A DNA stretch of 64,000 nt, from the NCBI RefSeq assembly GCF_030398335.1, contig NZ_JAOAOP010000001.1, forward strand, positions 186,001-250,000. Reading direction: 5' to 3'. Below the pieces are notes generated by a model. It did not search any database and was not told the origin of the DNA. It saw nothing but the letters and a program-made list of their open reading frames with translations. The position numbers and the translations under genes were made by a program. Below are positions 20,732 through 30,735 of this stretch, in pieces (the stretch's first letter is position 1; the number at the start of each line of letters is the position of its first letter). The DNA comes from Aquibium sp. A9E412. Lineage in GTDB: Bacteria; Pseudomonadota; Alphaproteobacteria; Rhizobiales; Rhizobiaceae.

Positions 20732-22045
20732 CTAGCCGGCGCGCTCGATGCGGATCACCTGCGGCTTGTCGACCAGATGGCCGTCGCGCGTGATGCCGTC
20801 CACCGCCTTGCGCACGGCCGCTTCCGTCGTCTCGTGCGTGACCAGAACCACCGTCTTCTGCGATTCGATCTCCAGCGCGTCGCCGTGCTGGACGATCGAT
20901 TCCAGCGAAATGTCGTTGTCGGCCATGCGCTTGGCGATGGCGGCGAAGACGCCGGCCCGGTCGTGCACGGTCAGCCGGATGAAGTAGCCGCCGGCATGGG
21001 TGCGCATGCGCGCGCGCTTGTAGGGCGCGAGCTCGCGCGCCGGCCAGCCGAACACCGGTCCGTGCTGGAAGCCCGGCCGGCTCTTGGCGATGTCGGCGAT
21101 GTCGCCGATCACCGCCGACGCGGTGGCCGCCCCGCCGGCGCCCGGCCCCGACAGCAGCAGCTCGCCGAGGATGTCGGTCTCGATCGCCACCGCGTTGGTG
21201 ACGCCATGCACCTGGGCGATCACCGAGGCGGTCGGCACCATGGTCGGGTGGACGCGCTGCTCGATGCCCGACTCGGTCTTCTGCGCCACGCCGAGCAGCT
21301 TGATGCGGTAGCCGAGCGTGGCGGCGGCGCGGATGTCGGCCTGGGTGATGTTGGAGATGCCCTCCATGTAGACGTCGGCGGCCGAGATGCGGCAGCCGAA
21401 GGCCAGGCTGGTGAGGATCGACAGCTTGTGCGCGGTGTCGTGCCCCTCGATGTCGAAGGTCGGGTCGGCTTCGGCATAGCCGAGCCGCTGCGCCTCCTTC
21501 AAACAGGCGTCGAAGGTCAGCCCCTCCGCCTCCATGCGGGTGAGGATGTAGTTGCACGTCCCGTTCATGATGCCGAAGACGCGACTGACGGTGTTGCCGG
21601 CCAGCGCCTCGCGCATCGTCTTGATAATCGGGATGCCGCCGGCCACCGCCGCCTCGTAGTTGAGCAGCACGCCCTTGCGCTCGGCGATCTCGGCGAGCGC
21701 CACGCCGTGCTTCGACAAAAGCGCCTTGTTGGCGGTGACCACGTGGCGGCCGGCCTCGAGCGCCGTCCTGACCGACTTGCGCGCCGGCCCGTCGTCGCCG
21801 CCGATCAGCTCGACGAAGACGTCGATGTCGCCCGAGCGCGCCAGCTCGGCGGGATCGTCGAACCACTGCGTGTTGCCGAGATCGATGCCGCGGTCGCGGC
21901 TGCGGTCGCGCGCCGAGACCGCGGCCACGGCGATCTCGCGGCCGCACTGGCGCGACAGCTCGGCCGACTTCGCCGACAGGCTGCGCACCACCGAGGCGCC
22001 CACCGTGCCGAGACCGGCAATTCCAACACGCAACGCTTCGGCCAT
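20732..22045 (-). CDS. hom: Homoserine dehydrogenase
   Basis: A 437-residue NAD(P)-dependent enzyme that reduces aspartate semialdehyde to homoserine, the branch point to threonine and methionine. The Rossmann motif GLGTVGASVV is at the N-terminus. NYEAAVAGGIPIIK, GIMNGTCNYIL and GYAEADPTFDIEGHDTAHK are the catalytic-domain signatures. A C-terminal ACT domain (FIRLTVHDRAGVFAAIAKRMADNDIS) predicts feedback regulation by threonine. ATG 22045 has a strong GGAGGCGCC upstream. It follows the aminotransferase gene by 41 bp on the same strand, so the two are probably one operon. Confidence 0.97.
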   Translation of the reverse strand: MAEALRVGIAGLGTVGASVVRSLSAKSAELSRQCGREIAVAAVSARDRSRDRGIDLGNTQWFDDPAELARSGDIDVFVELIGGDDGPARKSVRTALEAGRHVVTANKALLSKHGVALAEIAERKGVLLNYEAAVAGGIPIIKTMREALAGNTVSRVFGIMNGTCNYILTRMEAEGLTFDACLKEAQRLGYAEADPTFDIEGHDTAHKLSILTSLAFGCRISAADVYMEGISNITQADIRAAATLGYRIKLLGVAQKTESGIEQRVHPTMVPTASVIAQVHGVTNAVAIETDILGELLLSGPGAGGAATASAVIGDIADIAKSRPGFQHGPVFGWPARELAPYKRARMRTHAGGYFIRLTVHDRAGVFAAIAKRMADNDISLESIVQHGDALEIESQKTVVLVTHETTEAAVRKAVDGITRDGHLVDKPQVIRIERAG

Positions 22046-22086
22046 CGATCCGGCGCCTCCTTTCGGGTGTTCGTCGTCGTCAGGGT

Positions 22087-23304
<1,218 letters not shown>

Positions 23305-23389
23305 GCCTGGTCCAGTCGGCAAAGGGCGGCGGTTGCGGCCCTATACACGGCTTCGCGACGGCGGTCGATAGCCGCGGCGGCGGCCGGCC

Positions 23390-23854
23390 TCACTCGCTCT
23401 TCTCGATCTCCTCGAGCGCCTCCTCGGCGTGGCGCCGGGCGAGCGTGCGCAGGCGCTCGGCGTCCGACGGCCCGGCCACCGTGCCGGCCTCGGCGGCCTG
23501 CCGGCGCTGCGCCGCGCGCAGGGCGCGCAGCCGCGCCGCCGTCTGGCCCGGCGTCAGCGGCTCGGCCGCCGAGCCGGGCGGCACGTTGAGATCGGGAAAG
23601 GTGCCGCTGTCGCGCGGGCCGCTGCGCGCGGCCTGCGCCGCATCGTCGGCCGCGCCGGCTTCGGCCGGGTCGGACGGTACGGCGGGAAAGGCGGAGCCTG
23701 GCTGCGCCTCGGGCGCGGCGGCCAGCGCACCGGCCGGCACCGCCTCCTCGATGGTGGCGGTGGCACAGGCGGGCAGGCCGGCGGCGAGCGCGAGCGCGGC
23801 GAGCGCCGCGGCGACGGGTCGCCTGCCCCTGCCCCTTGCGTGCGCGTCCTTCAT
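23390..23854 (-). CDS. Small lipoprotein of unknown function
   Basis: A 154-residue exported lipoprotein. Residues 1-30 form a signal peptide with a positively charged start ([11 protein letters not shown]) and the lipobox LPAC. The mature part is low-complexity (Ala/Pro/Glu-rich) and then predicted helical, with [18 protein letters not shown] and [25 protein letters not shown] near the end. The helical tail looks like a coiled coil. No known family could be assigned. It is divergent from phaC and lies upstream of the aminotransferase gene on the same strand with an 85-bp gap. Confidence 0.75.
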   Translation of the reverse strand: MKDAHARGRGRRPVAAALAALALAAGLPACATATIEEAVPAGALAAAPEAQPGSAFPAVPSDPAEAGAADDAAQAARSGPRDSGTFPDLNVPPGSAAEPLTPGQTAARLRALRAAQRRQAAEAGTVAGPSDAERLRTLARRHAEEALEEIEKSE

Positions 23855-23911
23855 ATTGTCTTCCCGATCCTGCGCTAGGCTCCGTCGCGGATCAGCGCGT
23901 TGTGCTGCGTT

Positions 23912-23929
23912 GGACCCAATTCCGGGTCC
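23912..23929. promoter_or_regulatory. Inverted repeat in the phaC/lipoprotein divergent promoter region
   Basis: A GGACCC arm (23912-23917) and a GGGTCC arm (23924-23929) flank AATTCC, giving a symmetric operator-like site 47 bp before the phaC start. It is preceded by the TGC-rich TTGTGCTGCG, a pattern reminiscent of sites bound by PHA regulators of the PhaR type. No regulator gene is adjacent, so the assignment to a factor is speculative. Confidence 0.3.
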
Positions 23930-23975
23930 CATGGTATTGTGTCAACATAACGCCCGCGGGAGGAAACGCGAGGTC

Positions 23976-25805
23976 ATGGCGACGAAGAACAGGACGGGCG
24001 AGACCTGCCAGGACGGCGCGCCGGGCGTCGAGCAATACGTGGTCAAGGATCCCGAGCGTTTCGCGCTCAACCTGGCGCGCATGGTGGAGGAAGCCGGCAA
24101 GGCGGCGGCCGCCTGGGCCGGCCCGCGGGAACGCGGCGAGCGGCGCGACACGGTCGCCGAGCCGGTGTCCGACATGGTCAAGACCTTCTCGCGGCTGTCG
24201 GAATACTGGCTGTCGGACCCCGCCCGCGCGCTCGACGCGCAGACGCGGCTGTTTTCCGGCTACATGGACGTGTGGGCCCGCGCGGTGGCGCGCGCGGCCG
24301 GCAGCGCGGAGGCCGAGCCGGCGGCCGAGGGCAAGCCCGACAAGCGCTTCGCCGATCCCGAATGGGGCCGCAACGCCTTCTTCGACTTCCTGCGCCAGAC
24401 CTATCTGGTCACCGCGCAGTGGGCGCGCGACCTGGTCGAGCACGCCGAGGGGCTGGACGAGCACACGCGCCACAAGGCCGGCTTCTACGTCAAGCAGCTC
24501 AGCGAGGCGATCTCGCCGTCGAACTTCATCCTGACCAATCCCGAGCTGTTCCGCGAGACGGTGGCGAGCGACGGCGAGAACCTGGTGCGCGGCATGCGCA
24601 TGCTGGCCGAGGACATCTCGGCCGGCGGCGGCGAGCTGAAGCTGCGGCAGACCGACTATGCCCGCTTCGCCGTCGGCAAGAACATCGCGGTCACCCCCGG
24701 CAAGGTGGTGGCGCGCAGCGCGCTGGCCGAGATCATCCAGTACGCGCCGGCCACCGAGACGGTGCTGAAGCGGCCGCTGCTGATCTGCCCGCCGTGGATC
24801 AACAAGTTCTACATCCTCGACCTCAACCCGGAGAAATCCTTCATCCGCTGGGCGGTCGAGCAGGGCCACACCGTGTTCGTCATCTCGTGGGTCAACCCGG
24901 ACGAGCGGCACGGCCGCATGGGCTGGGACGACTACATCCGCGACGGCGTGGAGTTCGCACTCGAAACGGTGGAACAGGAGACCGGCGAGCGCCAGGTCAA
25001 CGCCATCGGCTACTGCGTCGGCGGCACGCTGCTGGCCGTCGCGCTGGCGCTGATGGCGCGCGAGGGCGACACGCGCATCGCCTCGGCGACGCTGTTCACC
25101 ACCCAGGTCGACTTCACCCATGCCGGCGACCTCAAGGTCTTCGTCGACGAGGAGCAGCTGCAGACGATCGAGCGCGCCATGCGCGACAAGGGCTATCTGG
25201 AAGGCAACAAGATGGCCACCGCCTTCAACATGCTGCGCGCCGGCGACCTGATCTGGCCCTACATGGTCAACAACTACCTGCGCGGCCGCGCGCCGGTGCC
25301 CTTCGACCTGCTCTACTGGAACGCCGATTCGACCCGCATGGCGGCGGCCAACCATTCCTACTACCTGCGCAACTGCTATCTCGACAACGCCATCGTGAAG
25401 GGCGAGGCGGTGCTGCGCGGCGCGCCGGTCTCGCTGGCCGACGTCACCATCCCGGTCTACAACCTGGCCGCGCGCGAGGACCACATCGCCCCGGCGCGCT
25501 CGGTGTTCGAGGGCTGCCGCTTCTTCGGCGGCGAGGTGGAGTACGTGATGGCCGGCTCCGGCCACATCGCCGGCGTGGTCAACCCGCCGGCGGCCGGCAA
25601 GTACCAGCACTGGACCAACGGCCGCCCGGTCGGCCGCTTCGAGGACTGGCTGGAAAAGGCGACGGAGACGCCGGGCTCGTGGTGGCCGCACTGGCACGCC
25701 TGGATCGAGCGGCAGGACGACGCCCGCGTGCCGGCGCGCCAGCCGGCGACGCGGCTGACGCCGCTCGCCGATGCGCCCGGCGAGTATGTGACGGTGCGCG
25801 TCTGA
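23976..25805 (+). CDS. phaC: Class I poly(3-hydroxyalkanoate) synthase
   Basis: A 609-residue PHA synthase that polymerises (R)-3-hydroxyacyl-CoA into storage polyester at the granule surface. The lipase-box-like motif GYCVGG carries the catalytic Cys347. The Asp and His of the triad are in AREDHIAP and [12 protein letters not shown]. Length and the N-terminal alpha-helical domain fit class I (single-subunit, short-chain-length) enzymes. ATG 23976 is preceded by GGGAGGAAACGCGAGGTC. phaA, phaB, phaR and phasin genes are not adjacent. The nearby MaoC-type gene at 7.6 kb is not linked to it. Confidence 0.96.
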   Translation: MATKNRTGETCQDGAPGVEQYVVKDPERFALNLARMVEEAGKAAAAWAGPRERGERRDTVAEPVSDMVKTFSRLSEYWLSDPARALDAQTRLFSGYMDVWARAVARAAGSAEAEPAAEGKPDKRFADPEWGRNAFFDFLRQTYLVTAQWARDLVEHAEGLDEHTRHKAGFYVKQLSEAISPSNFILTNPELFRETVASDGENLVRGMRMLAEDISAGGGELKLRQTDYARFAVGKNIAVTPGKVVARSALAEIIQYAPATETVLKRPLLICPPWINKFYILDLNPEKSFIRWAVEQGHTVFVISWVNPDERHGRMGWDDYIRDGVEFALETVEQETGERQVNAIGYCVGGTLLAVALALMAREGDTRIASATLFTTQVDFTHAGDLKVFVDEEQLQTIERAMRDKGYLEGNKMATAFNMLRAGDLIWPYMVNNYLRGRAPVPFDLLYWNADSTRMAAANHSYYLRNCYLDNAIVKGEAVLRGAPVSLADVTIPVYNLAAREDHIAPARSVFEGCRFFGGEVEYVMAGSGHIAGVVNPPAAGKYQHWTNGRPVGRFEDWLEKATETPGSWWPHWHAWIERQDDARVPARQPATRLTPLADAPGEYVTVRV

Positions 25806-25986
25806 AGGCTTGACGTGCGCGCGCAGCGGGGTGCAAGGCGGCGCTGACGGGGCGTCACCATGTTCTCGCCCCATTTGCGGCCTAGCCGCGAAAGGCCGGC
25901 CACGGTCGGAGATTCGTTGCGCGCGCGACGGCCAGCGGGGGCTGCCGGCCGCGCGTCGAAGCCATGCTTCCGGCGAGGGGGACATC

Positions 25987-27096
25987 TTGCACCGAACGAA
26001 CGGCCGCCCAGCATCCCGAAACGGCCTGTCCGCGCTGGCGGGTCTGTGCGCGCTGCTCGCCCTTTCCGCCTGCACCACCGCCGGGTCCGACCCCATCGCC
26101 CAGCTCGGCCTGGCGCCGGGCGCCGATTTCGCCACCGAGGTCGCCTTCGCCGACGGCGAGGTGCTGACGCTCGAGGCCGGCGACGGCGCGGACGCGACGA
26201 CGGCCGCCGCACCGGAGGCCGCCGCCGCGGCGGCACCCGCCGTGCCCGCCCCGGCACCGCGCCCCGAGACCGCCGCCCTGCCCGACCAGCCGACCGCCGC
26301 CGCCGCGCCGAGCGCCGAAACCGCGGGCACGGAAACCGCGGCGGCAGAGCCGGCGCCGCCGGCCGCCGAGACGGCCGCCGCACCGGCCGAACCGGCCGCG
26401 CTCGACGACAAGCGGCGCGGCTTCCTGTCCGCCTTCTTCTCGCCCGCCCCGGCGCGCGGCGCCCAGGCGACGCAGCGGCTGATCGAGCCGCAGCGCGGCG
26501 CCGCGGCCGACGGCGACGGCGGCAACGAGACGCGCAAGACGATCACCCTGGCGGCCGCCGAGCGGCCGGCGCGCGCGGCGACGGGCCTCGGCGGCGGCGA
26601 GGCGCTGCCCGGCGTGCGTCAGGGCGACGGGCTGTTCGAGATCAGCCGGCGCTCGGGCATGGACGACGACAGCGACGTCGACCTCTACGAGGGCGAGGAC
26701 AGCTACCAGGTGGCGTCCGCCGCCGGCCTCGCCCGGCTGGCGCCGAACGGCCTGCTGACGCAGCGCGACAGCGTCGACGTGGCCTGCCTCAAGCCGGCGC
26801 TGGTGCGCACGCTCAAGACGATCGAGCGGCACTACGGCAAGCCGGTCGTCGTCACCTCCGGCTATCGCAACCCCAAGCACAACAAGCGGGTGCGCGGCGC
26901 GCGCAACTCGCTGCACATGTACTGCGCGGCGGCCGACGTGCAGGTCGACGGCGTCAGCAAGTGGGAGCTGGCGAAGTTCGTCCGCGCCATGCCCGGCCGC
27001 GGCGGCGTCGGCACCTACTGCCACACCAATTCCGTGCATGTCGACGTCGGGCCGGAGCGCGACTGGAACTGGCGCTGCCGCCGGCGCAAGCGCTAG
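25987..27096 (+). CDS. Lipoprotein D,D-peptidase of the M15A/DUF882 (YcbK-like) family
   Basis: A 369-residue predicted lipoprotein. The TTG start at 25987 follows GAGGGGGACATC and gives a signal peptide with lipobox LSAC. Residues about 60-230 are an Ala/Pro/Glu-rich linker. The C-terminal domain (about residues 255-369) is the peptidase M15-like fold with zinc ligands His310 and Asp317 (LHMYCAAADV) and His351 (VHVDVG). YVVTSGYRNPKHN-type sequence precedes them. Expected role is peptidoglycan D,D- or L,D-cleavage at the envelope. An ATG in frame much further upstream lacks a signal sequence. Confidence 0.87.
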   Translation: MHRTNGRPASRNGLSALAGLCALLALSACTTAGSDPIAQLGLAPGADFATEVAFADGEVLTLEAGDGADATTAAAPEAAAAAAPAVPAPAPRPETAALPDQPTAAAAPSAETAGTETAAAEPAPPAAETAAAPAEPAALDDKRRGFLSAFFSPAPARGAQATQRLIEPQRGAAADGDGGNETRKTITLAAAERPARAATGLGGGEALPGVRQGDGLFEISRRSGMDDDSDVDLYEGEDSYQVASAAGLARLAPNGLLTQRDSVDVACLKPALVRTLKTIERHYGKPVVVTSGYRNPKHNKRVRGARNSLHMYCAAADVQVDGVSKWELAKFVRAMPGRGGVGTYCHTNSVHVDVGPERDWNWRCRRRKR

Positions 27097-27106
27097 CGCA
27101 CGCCCG

Positions 27107-27186
27107 TCTGCTCTTCACGCAATCGCAGAGCGGCTCCGACCTGTCGGTTTGACGCGTTTCCAGACGGTCTCCGCTTCGCCTGGCCA
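27107..27186 (+). repeat. Dispersed intergenic repeat, copy B (partial)
   Basis: First of two head-to-tail copies after the DUF882 gene. It shares TCTGCTCTTCACGCAATCGC, CGGTTTGACGCGTTTCCAGAC and TCGCCTGG with the other copies but is interrupted in the 3' arm before AAACGC. The tandem arrangement with copy C suggests local duplication or two independent insertions at the same place. Confidence 0.6.
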
Positions 27187-27191
27187 ATGGG

Positions 27192-27290
27192 GCCGGTCTG
27201 CTTTCCACGGGATCGCAGATCGGCTGCAAGTCGTTGTTCTGACGCGTTTGCCAACGGCGAACCGGTTTCCACTGCGCCTGGAAACGCTTT
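27192..27290 (+). repeat. Dispersed intergenic repeat, copy C (best preserved)
   Basis: A complete copy: TCTGCTTTCCACGGGATCGC, AGATCGGCTGCAAGTCGTTG, TTCTGACGCGTTTGCCAACG, GCGAACCGGTTTCCACTGCG, then CCTGGAAACGCT. The outer arms GCGTTTGCCA and TGGAAACGC and the inner GGCG/CGCC pair to form a stem-loop with GAACCGGTTTCCACT exposed. It lies between the DUF882 gene and tRNA-Glu. Its conserved folding potential suggests an RNA-level or REP-like function. Confidence 0.65.
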
Positions 27291-27402
27291 GAAAGCCGAG
27301 GCGGGCCGGCCCGCGTCGCCGCAGCCGCCAAAAAAGCCGCGCGGCGGCGCGGCGACGGGTTGCCGCCCGCCGGCAAGCTCACTATAACCCGCTGGTCCTC
27401 GC

Positions 27403-27478
27403 GCGCCCATCGTCTAGCGGTCTAGGACGCCGCCCTTTCACGGCGGAAACACGGGTTCGAGTCCCGTTGGGCGTGCCA
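27403..27478 (+). tRNA. tRNA-Glu (anticodon TTC)
   Basis: A 76-nt cloverleaf. The acceptor GCGCCCA pairs with TGGGCGT, the anticodon stem is CCGCC/GGCGG with loop CTTTCAC, the T-arm contains GGGTTCGAGTCCC, and the 3' CCA is encoded at 27476-27478. The anticodon TTC is at 27437-27439. The 3' end marks an abrupt change to AT-richer, differently biased DNA, the usual situation for tRNA-associated accessory segments, although no integrase or second attachment-site copy was found. Confidence 0.97.
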
Positions 27479-27783
27479 ATCTTTTCAAGGACTTAGGCCG
27501 CAGGCCTACCGAATCGTGAAATATCCGTGAAATAAACGGCTACGCATGCCAACGAACGGATATGGCAAATCCGACGACTCGCCCTCTTCGCATCCCTGAT
27601 CTGCGGGGCCCCGTGGATGTCTTTGCGGGAAAAATCCAAGTCGGCCGAGGTTGGTTTGCGTTCGGCTGCGGAGCGCAAATTATTCCCCGTGGGGCCGGCA
27701 ACCTCTCTCCGCTCCTGCGCCACGTCGTACTCTTCGGCTAGCCGTTTTGCAGATCCTATCCATATCAAGGAGCCCACGAGAAA
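27479..27783. other. AT-richer accessory segment after tRNA-Glu
   Basis: About 300 bp with clearly lower GC than the rest of the window. It includes the inverted repeat TAGGCCGCAGGCCTA just after the tRNA and the direct repeat CGTGAAATATCCGTGAAATA at about 27514. Open frames exist on both strands: a 59-codon frame at 27562-27741 on the plus strand, and a 147-codon frame on the minus strand that also overlaps the next gene. Neither has a convincing ribosome-binding site or family similarity. No integrase fragment or repeat of the tRNA 3' end was recognised at the far side. Confidence 0.45.
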
Positions 27784-28251
27784 ATGAACGAACTGCCGAA
27801 CTGGGTAGAAATCCTTGCCGCGCTGCTCACTCCAACGATCGCCGTCGCGGTGGCTGTTGTCGCATACCGGCAATGGCGCACGGCTCATAGCCGCCTGGTC
27901 CTCGATCTCTTCGATCGTCGACTTTTGGTTTACCAAAAGGTCCGGCGCTCGGTGCGCGTAGTAAACATCAGCGGTAAAACATCGCGTGAAGCGGAAATCG
28001 ATTTGCTTGAAGCGATAGACGCTGCGCGTTTCCTTTTCGGCCGCGATGTCCAGAAATATCTCGATGGTTTATGGGAATCATATATTTTCTTAAAAGCAAA
28101 TACCAAGATGGCCGAATCCGATGATGAGTCTACCAGAAATGAAGCCAGCTCTAAGGCGCCTGAACACAAAAAAGATATTTTAAGCTTTTATGACGATAGC
28201 GCGAAAGTTTTTTCGCCATATATGAGGATGGATCACAAGCTTCCGAACTGA
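27784..28251 (+). CDS. Membrane-anchored hypothetical protein, accessory gene
   Basis: A 155-residue protein with one N-terminal membrane segment (IAALLTPTIAVAVAVVAY-type, about residues 10-28), followed by QWRTAHSRLVLDLFDRRLLVYQKVR and a long amphipathic helical domain ending in FSPYMRMDHKLPN. This layout, a membrane anchor then a helical bundle with LVLDLFDRR and ARFLFG, recurs in poorly characterised proteins of accessory regions; function unknown. AAGGAG lies 13 bases before the ATG. The gene is markedly AT-richer than its neighbours and uses codons rare elsewhere in the window, so it is probably transferred. The TGA stop is followed in the same frame by sfsA. Confidence 0.7.
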   Translation: MNELPNWVEILAALLTPTIAVAVAVVAYRQWRTAHSRLVLDLFDRRLLVYQKVRRSVRVVNISGKTSREAEIDLLEAIDAARFLFGRDVQKYLDGLWESYIFLKANTKMAESDDESTRNEASSKAPEHKKDILSFYDDSAKVFSPYMRMDHKLPN

Positions 28252-28260
28252 GAGTCCTCT

Positions 28261-29013
28261 CTGATTGGGGTCGTTGAGGTCAAGCTACCCCCGTCATTTG
28301 TTTGGACCGATCCGCCGCTCACCGAGGCCCGGCTTCTGCGCCGCTACAAGCGCTTTCTCGCCGACGTGCGGCTGGCCGACGGCACCGTTCTCACCGTGGC
28401 GGTGCCAAACACCGGCTCGATGATGGGGCTGACGGCGCCGGGCTCGCGCGTCTTCCTGTCGCGCTCGGCCAATCCGAAGCGCAAATACGCCCACACGCTG
28501 GAGATCGTCGAGGCCGACGGCACGCTGGTCGGCGTCAACACGGGGTTGCCGAACCGGCTCGCCGAGGAGGCGATCCGCGCCGGGCTGGTCGGCGATCTCG
28601 GCGACTATCCGGTGATCCGCCGCGAGCAGCGCTACGGCACCGCCTCGCGCATCGACCTGCTGCTCGAGCACCCCGCGCGGCCGGCCGCCTATGTCGAGGT
28701 CAAGAATGTGCACATGGTGCGCCGGCCGGGGCTGGCCGAGTTTCCCGACACGGTGACGGCACGCGGCGCGCGCCATCTGGCCGAGCTCGGCCGCGTGCGC
28801 GCGGCGGGCTGCCGCGCCGTCATACTCTACGTCGTGCAGCGCGCCGACTGCACGCGCTTCGCGCTGTGCGGCGATCTCGACCCTGCCTATGCCGAGGCCT
28901 TCGCCGCGGCACGGCGGCTGGGGGTTGAAGCCTGCGCGATCCGGTGCCAAATCAGTGAGCACGGCATCGTCGCCGAGCGCCTGATCGCCATCGAGCCCGC
29001 GGAACACCCATGA
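28261..29013 (+). CDS. sfsA: Sugar fermentation stimulation protein SfsA homologue, unusual 5' end
   Basis: SfsA-family protein with an OB-like N-terminal region ([20 protein letters not shown]), the diagnostic [10 protein letters not shown], a nuclease-like core ([16 protein letters not shown]) and [13 protein letters not shown]. Role in E. coli: maltose metabolism regulation, probably nucleic-acid binding. The conserved part begins near 28310, but between the preceding in-frame stop (28249-28251) and GTG 28366 there is no ATG, GTG or TTG. GTG 28366 would cut off [11 protein letters not shown] show the frame from CTG 28261; ATT 28264 is also possible. The 5' end abuts the AT-rich patch, so the native start may have been lost. 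It overlaps map by ATGA. Confidence 0.8.
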   Translation: MIGVVEVKLPPSFVWTDPPLTEARLLRRYKRFLADVRLADGTVLTVAVPNTGSMMGLTAPGSRVFLSRSANPKRKYAHTLEIVEADGTLVGVNTGLPNRLAEEAIRAGLVGDLGDYPVIRREQRYGTASRIDLLLEHPARPAAYVEVKNVHMVRRPGLAEFPDTVTARGARHLAELGRVRAAGCRAVILYVVQRADCTRFALCGDLDPAYAEAFAAARRLGVEACAIRCQISEHGIVAERLIAIEPAEHP

Positions 29014-29834
29014 TCACCTATCTCGACGCCGCCACAGCGCCGCTGCGCAACACCGGCCAGGTGCGCCTTTACGGCGAGGACGGCTTCGCGGGCATGCGCA
29101 AGGCCTGCGCGCTGACCGCGCGCTGCCTCGACGCGCTGGCCGACATCGTCAAGCCGGGCGTCGCGACCGAGACGATCGACCGCTTCGTCTTCGAGTTCGG
29201 CATGGACCACGGCGCCATGCCGGCGACGCTCAACTACCGCGGCTACACCAAGTCGTCCTGCACCTCGATCAACCACGTGGTCTGCCACGGCATTCCCGAC
29301 GCCAAGCCGCTGCGCGAGGGCGACATCGTCAACATCGACGTCACCTACATCCTCGACGGCTGGCACGGCGATTCCAGCCGCATGTACCCGGTCGGCCAGA
29401 TCAAGCGCGCCGCCGAGCGGCTGCTCGAGGTGACGCATGAATGCCTGATGCGCGGGGTCGCGGCGGTGCGGCCGGGCGCGCGCACCGGCGCCATCGGCCA
29501 GGCGATCCAGGCCTATGCCGAAAGCGAGCGCTGCTCGGTGGTGCGCGACTTCTGCGGCCACGGCGTCGGCCTGCTGTTCCACGACGCGCCCAACATCCTG
29601 CACTACGGCCACGCCAATGAGGGCATCGAGATGCGGCCGGGCATGATCTTCACCATCGAGCCGATGATCAATCTCGGCCGGCCGCACGTGAAGGTGCTGT
29701 CGGACGGCTGGACGGCGGTGACGCGCGACCGCTCGCTGTCGGCGCAGTACGAGCACACCGTCGGCGTGACGGAGAGCGGCTGCGAGGTCTTCACCCTGTC
29801 GCCGGCCGGGCTCGACCGGCCGGGGCTGGCCTAG
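29010..29834 (+). CDS. map: Type I methionine aminopeptidase
   Basis: A 274-residue enzyme that removes the initiator methionine from nascent proteins. The five metal ligands are present as Asp110 (NIDVT), Asp121 (HGDSS), His184 (FCGHGVG), Glu217 (TIEPM) and Glu248 (YEHTV). Their spacing equals that of the E. coli enzyme shifted by 13 residues, so the active site is intact. The ATG overlaps the sfsA stop as ATGA, showing translational coupling. radC follows after 50 bp on the same strand. Confidence 0.98.
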   Translation: MITYLDAATAPLRNTGQVRLYGEDGFAGMRKACALTARCLDALADIVKPGVATETIDRFVFEFGMDHGAMPATLNYRGYTKSSCTSINHVVCHGIPDAKPLREGDIVNIDVTYILDGWHGDSSRMYPVGQIKRAAERLLEVTHECLMRGVAAVRPGARTGAIGQAIQAYAESERCSVVRDFCGHGVGLLFHDAPNILHYGHANEGIEMRPGMIFTIEPMINLGRPHVKVLSDGWTAVTRDRSLSAQYEHTVGVTESGCEVFTLSPAGLDRPGLA

Positions 29835-29884
29835 GGCGGCGGCCGTGGCGCCGGCGCCCGGCACGCGCGGCGGGGGCTGACGGC

Positions 29885-30640
29885 ATGGGCGCCGAGGAGG
29901 ACGACGAGCGCGGCTTCTTCGCCGAGCAGCCGGCTCCGGCGCCGGCCAGGCGCGCCGGCAAGCAGGCCAGCCCGCACTATCACGGCCACCGCGAGCGGCT
30001 GCGCCGGCGCTTCGCCGAGGGCGGCCCGGACGCGCTGGCCGACTACGAGATCCTCGAGCTCGTCCTGTTCCGCGCCATCCCGCGCGCCGACACCAAGGCA
30101 CCGGCCAAGGCGCTGCTCAAGCGCTTCGGCACGCTCGGCCAGGCGCTCGGCGCGCCGGAGCACCTGCTGCGCGAGGTGCCGGGCGTCGGCGCCCAGGCGG
30201 CACGCGACCTCAAGGTGGTGGCCGCCGCCGCGCAGCGCATGCTGCGCAGCGAGGTGCGCGGCCGCCAGGTGCTCGGCTCGTGGAGCCAGGTGATCGACTA
30301 CTGCCGCGCGGCGATGGCCTTCGAGCCGCGCGAGCAGTTCCGCGTGCTGTTTCTCGACAAGAAGAACGCGCTGATCGCCGACGAGGTGCAGCAGGTCGGC
30401 ACCGTCGACCACACGCCGGTCTATCCGCGCGAGGTGGTGCGCCGCGCGCTGGAGCTGTCGGCCACCGCGCTCATCCTGGTGCACAACCACCCCTCGGGCG
30501 ACCCCACCCCCTCGCGCGCCGACATCGCGATGACGCGCCAGGTGGTGGAGTCCGCGCGCCCGCTCGGCATCACCGTCCACGATCACATCATCATCGGCAA
30601 GGACGGCCACGCAAGTTTCCGCGGCCTGCAGCTTATCTAG
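29885..30640 (+). CDS. radC: RadC family JAMM-domain protein
   Basis: A 251-residue RadC/YeeS-type protein. A helix-hairpin-helix-like region in the N-terminal half ([15 protein letters not shown]) precedes the JAMM metalloprotease-like domain. Its motif is His200-x-His202 with Asp213 ([14 protein letters not shown]). The historical link to DNA repair has been questioned; actual function is unresolved. It is the third gene of the sfsA-map-radC run, starting at ATG 29885 with the frame consistent with family length. No mobile element nearby, so this is likely the chromosomal rather than an island-borne copy. Confidence 0.93.
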   Translation: MGAEEDDERGFFAEQPAPAPARRAGKQASPHYHGHRERLRRRFAEGGPDALADYEILELVLFRAIPRADTKAPAKALLKRFGTLGQALGAPEHLLREVPGVGAQAARDLKVVAAAAQRMLRSEVRGRQVLGSWSQVIDYCRAAMAFEPREQFRVLFLDKKNALIADEVQQVGTVDHTPVYPREVVRRALELSATALILVHNHPSGDPTPSRADIAMTRQVVESARPLGITVHDHIIIGKDGHASFRGLQLI

Positions 30641-30720
30641 ACTTTTAATAAAAGGCCCGGCAACGGCCCGCGCACAACAGCCGGACTCTGGCAAACAACA
30701 GGGTTCGCCGCCGAAGTGCA

Positions 30721-30735
30721 TTAACCCTTTCTTAA
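30721..30735 (+). promoter_or_regulatory. CtrA-type binding site upstream of the methyltransferase gene
   Basis: The sequence is TTAACCCTTTCTTAA, an exact match to the TTAA-N7-TTAA consensus of the alphaproteobacterial cell-cycle regulator CtrA, 66 bp before the start codon of the downstream gene. A second pair of TTAA half-sites with a 6-base spacer lies at 30756-30769 (GTTAAACCTTGTTAAC). The region 30641-30800 is AT-rich compared with surrounding DNA, as expected for a regulated promoter. Confidence 0.6.

Noticed and set aside
27493-27936. 147-codon minus-strand open frame in the accessory patch, considered as an integrase or defence remnant
   Set aside because: Its translation shows no recombinase or other family motif, it overlaps the better-supported plus-strand gene, and it has no ribosome-binding site.
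28237-28275. Programmed readthrough of the TGA between the accessory gene and sfsA
   Set aside because: Nothing in the context (no recoding element, no selenocysteine-type structure recognised) favours it; sharing a frame is expected one time in three. It is kept only as an alternative within the sfsA finding.
27403-28300. Direct repeat of the tRNA-Glu 3' end as an attachment-site pair
   Set aside because: No second copy of the GTCCCGTTGGGCGTGCCA end was seen at the far edge of the accessory patch.
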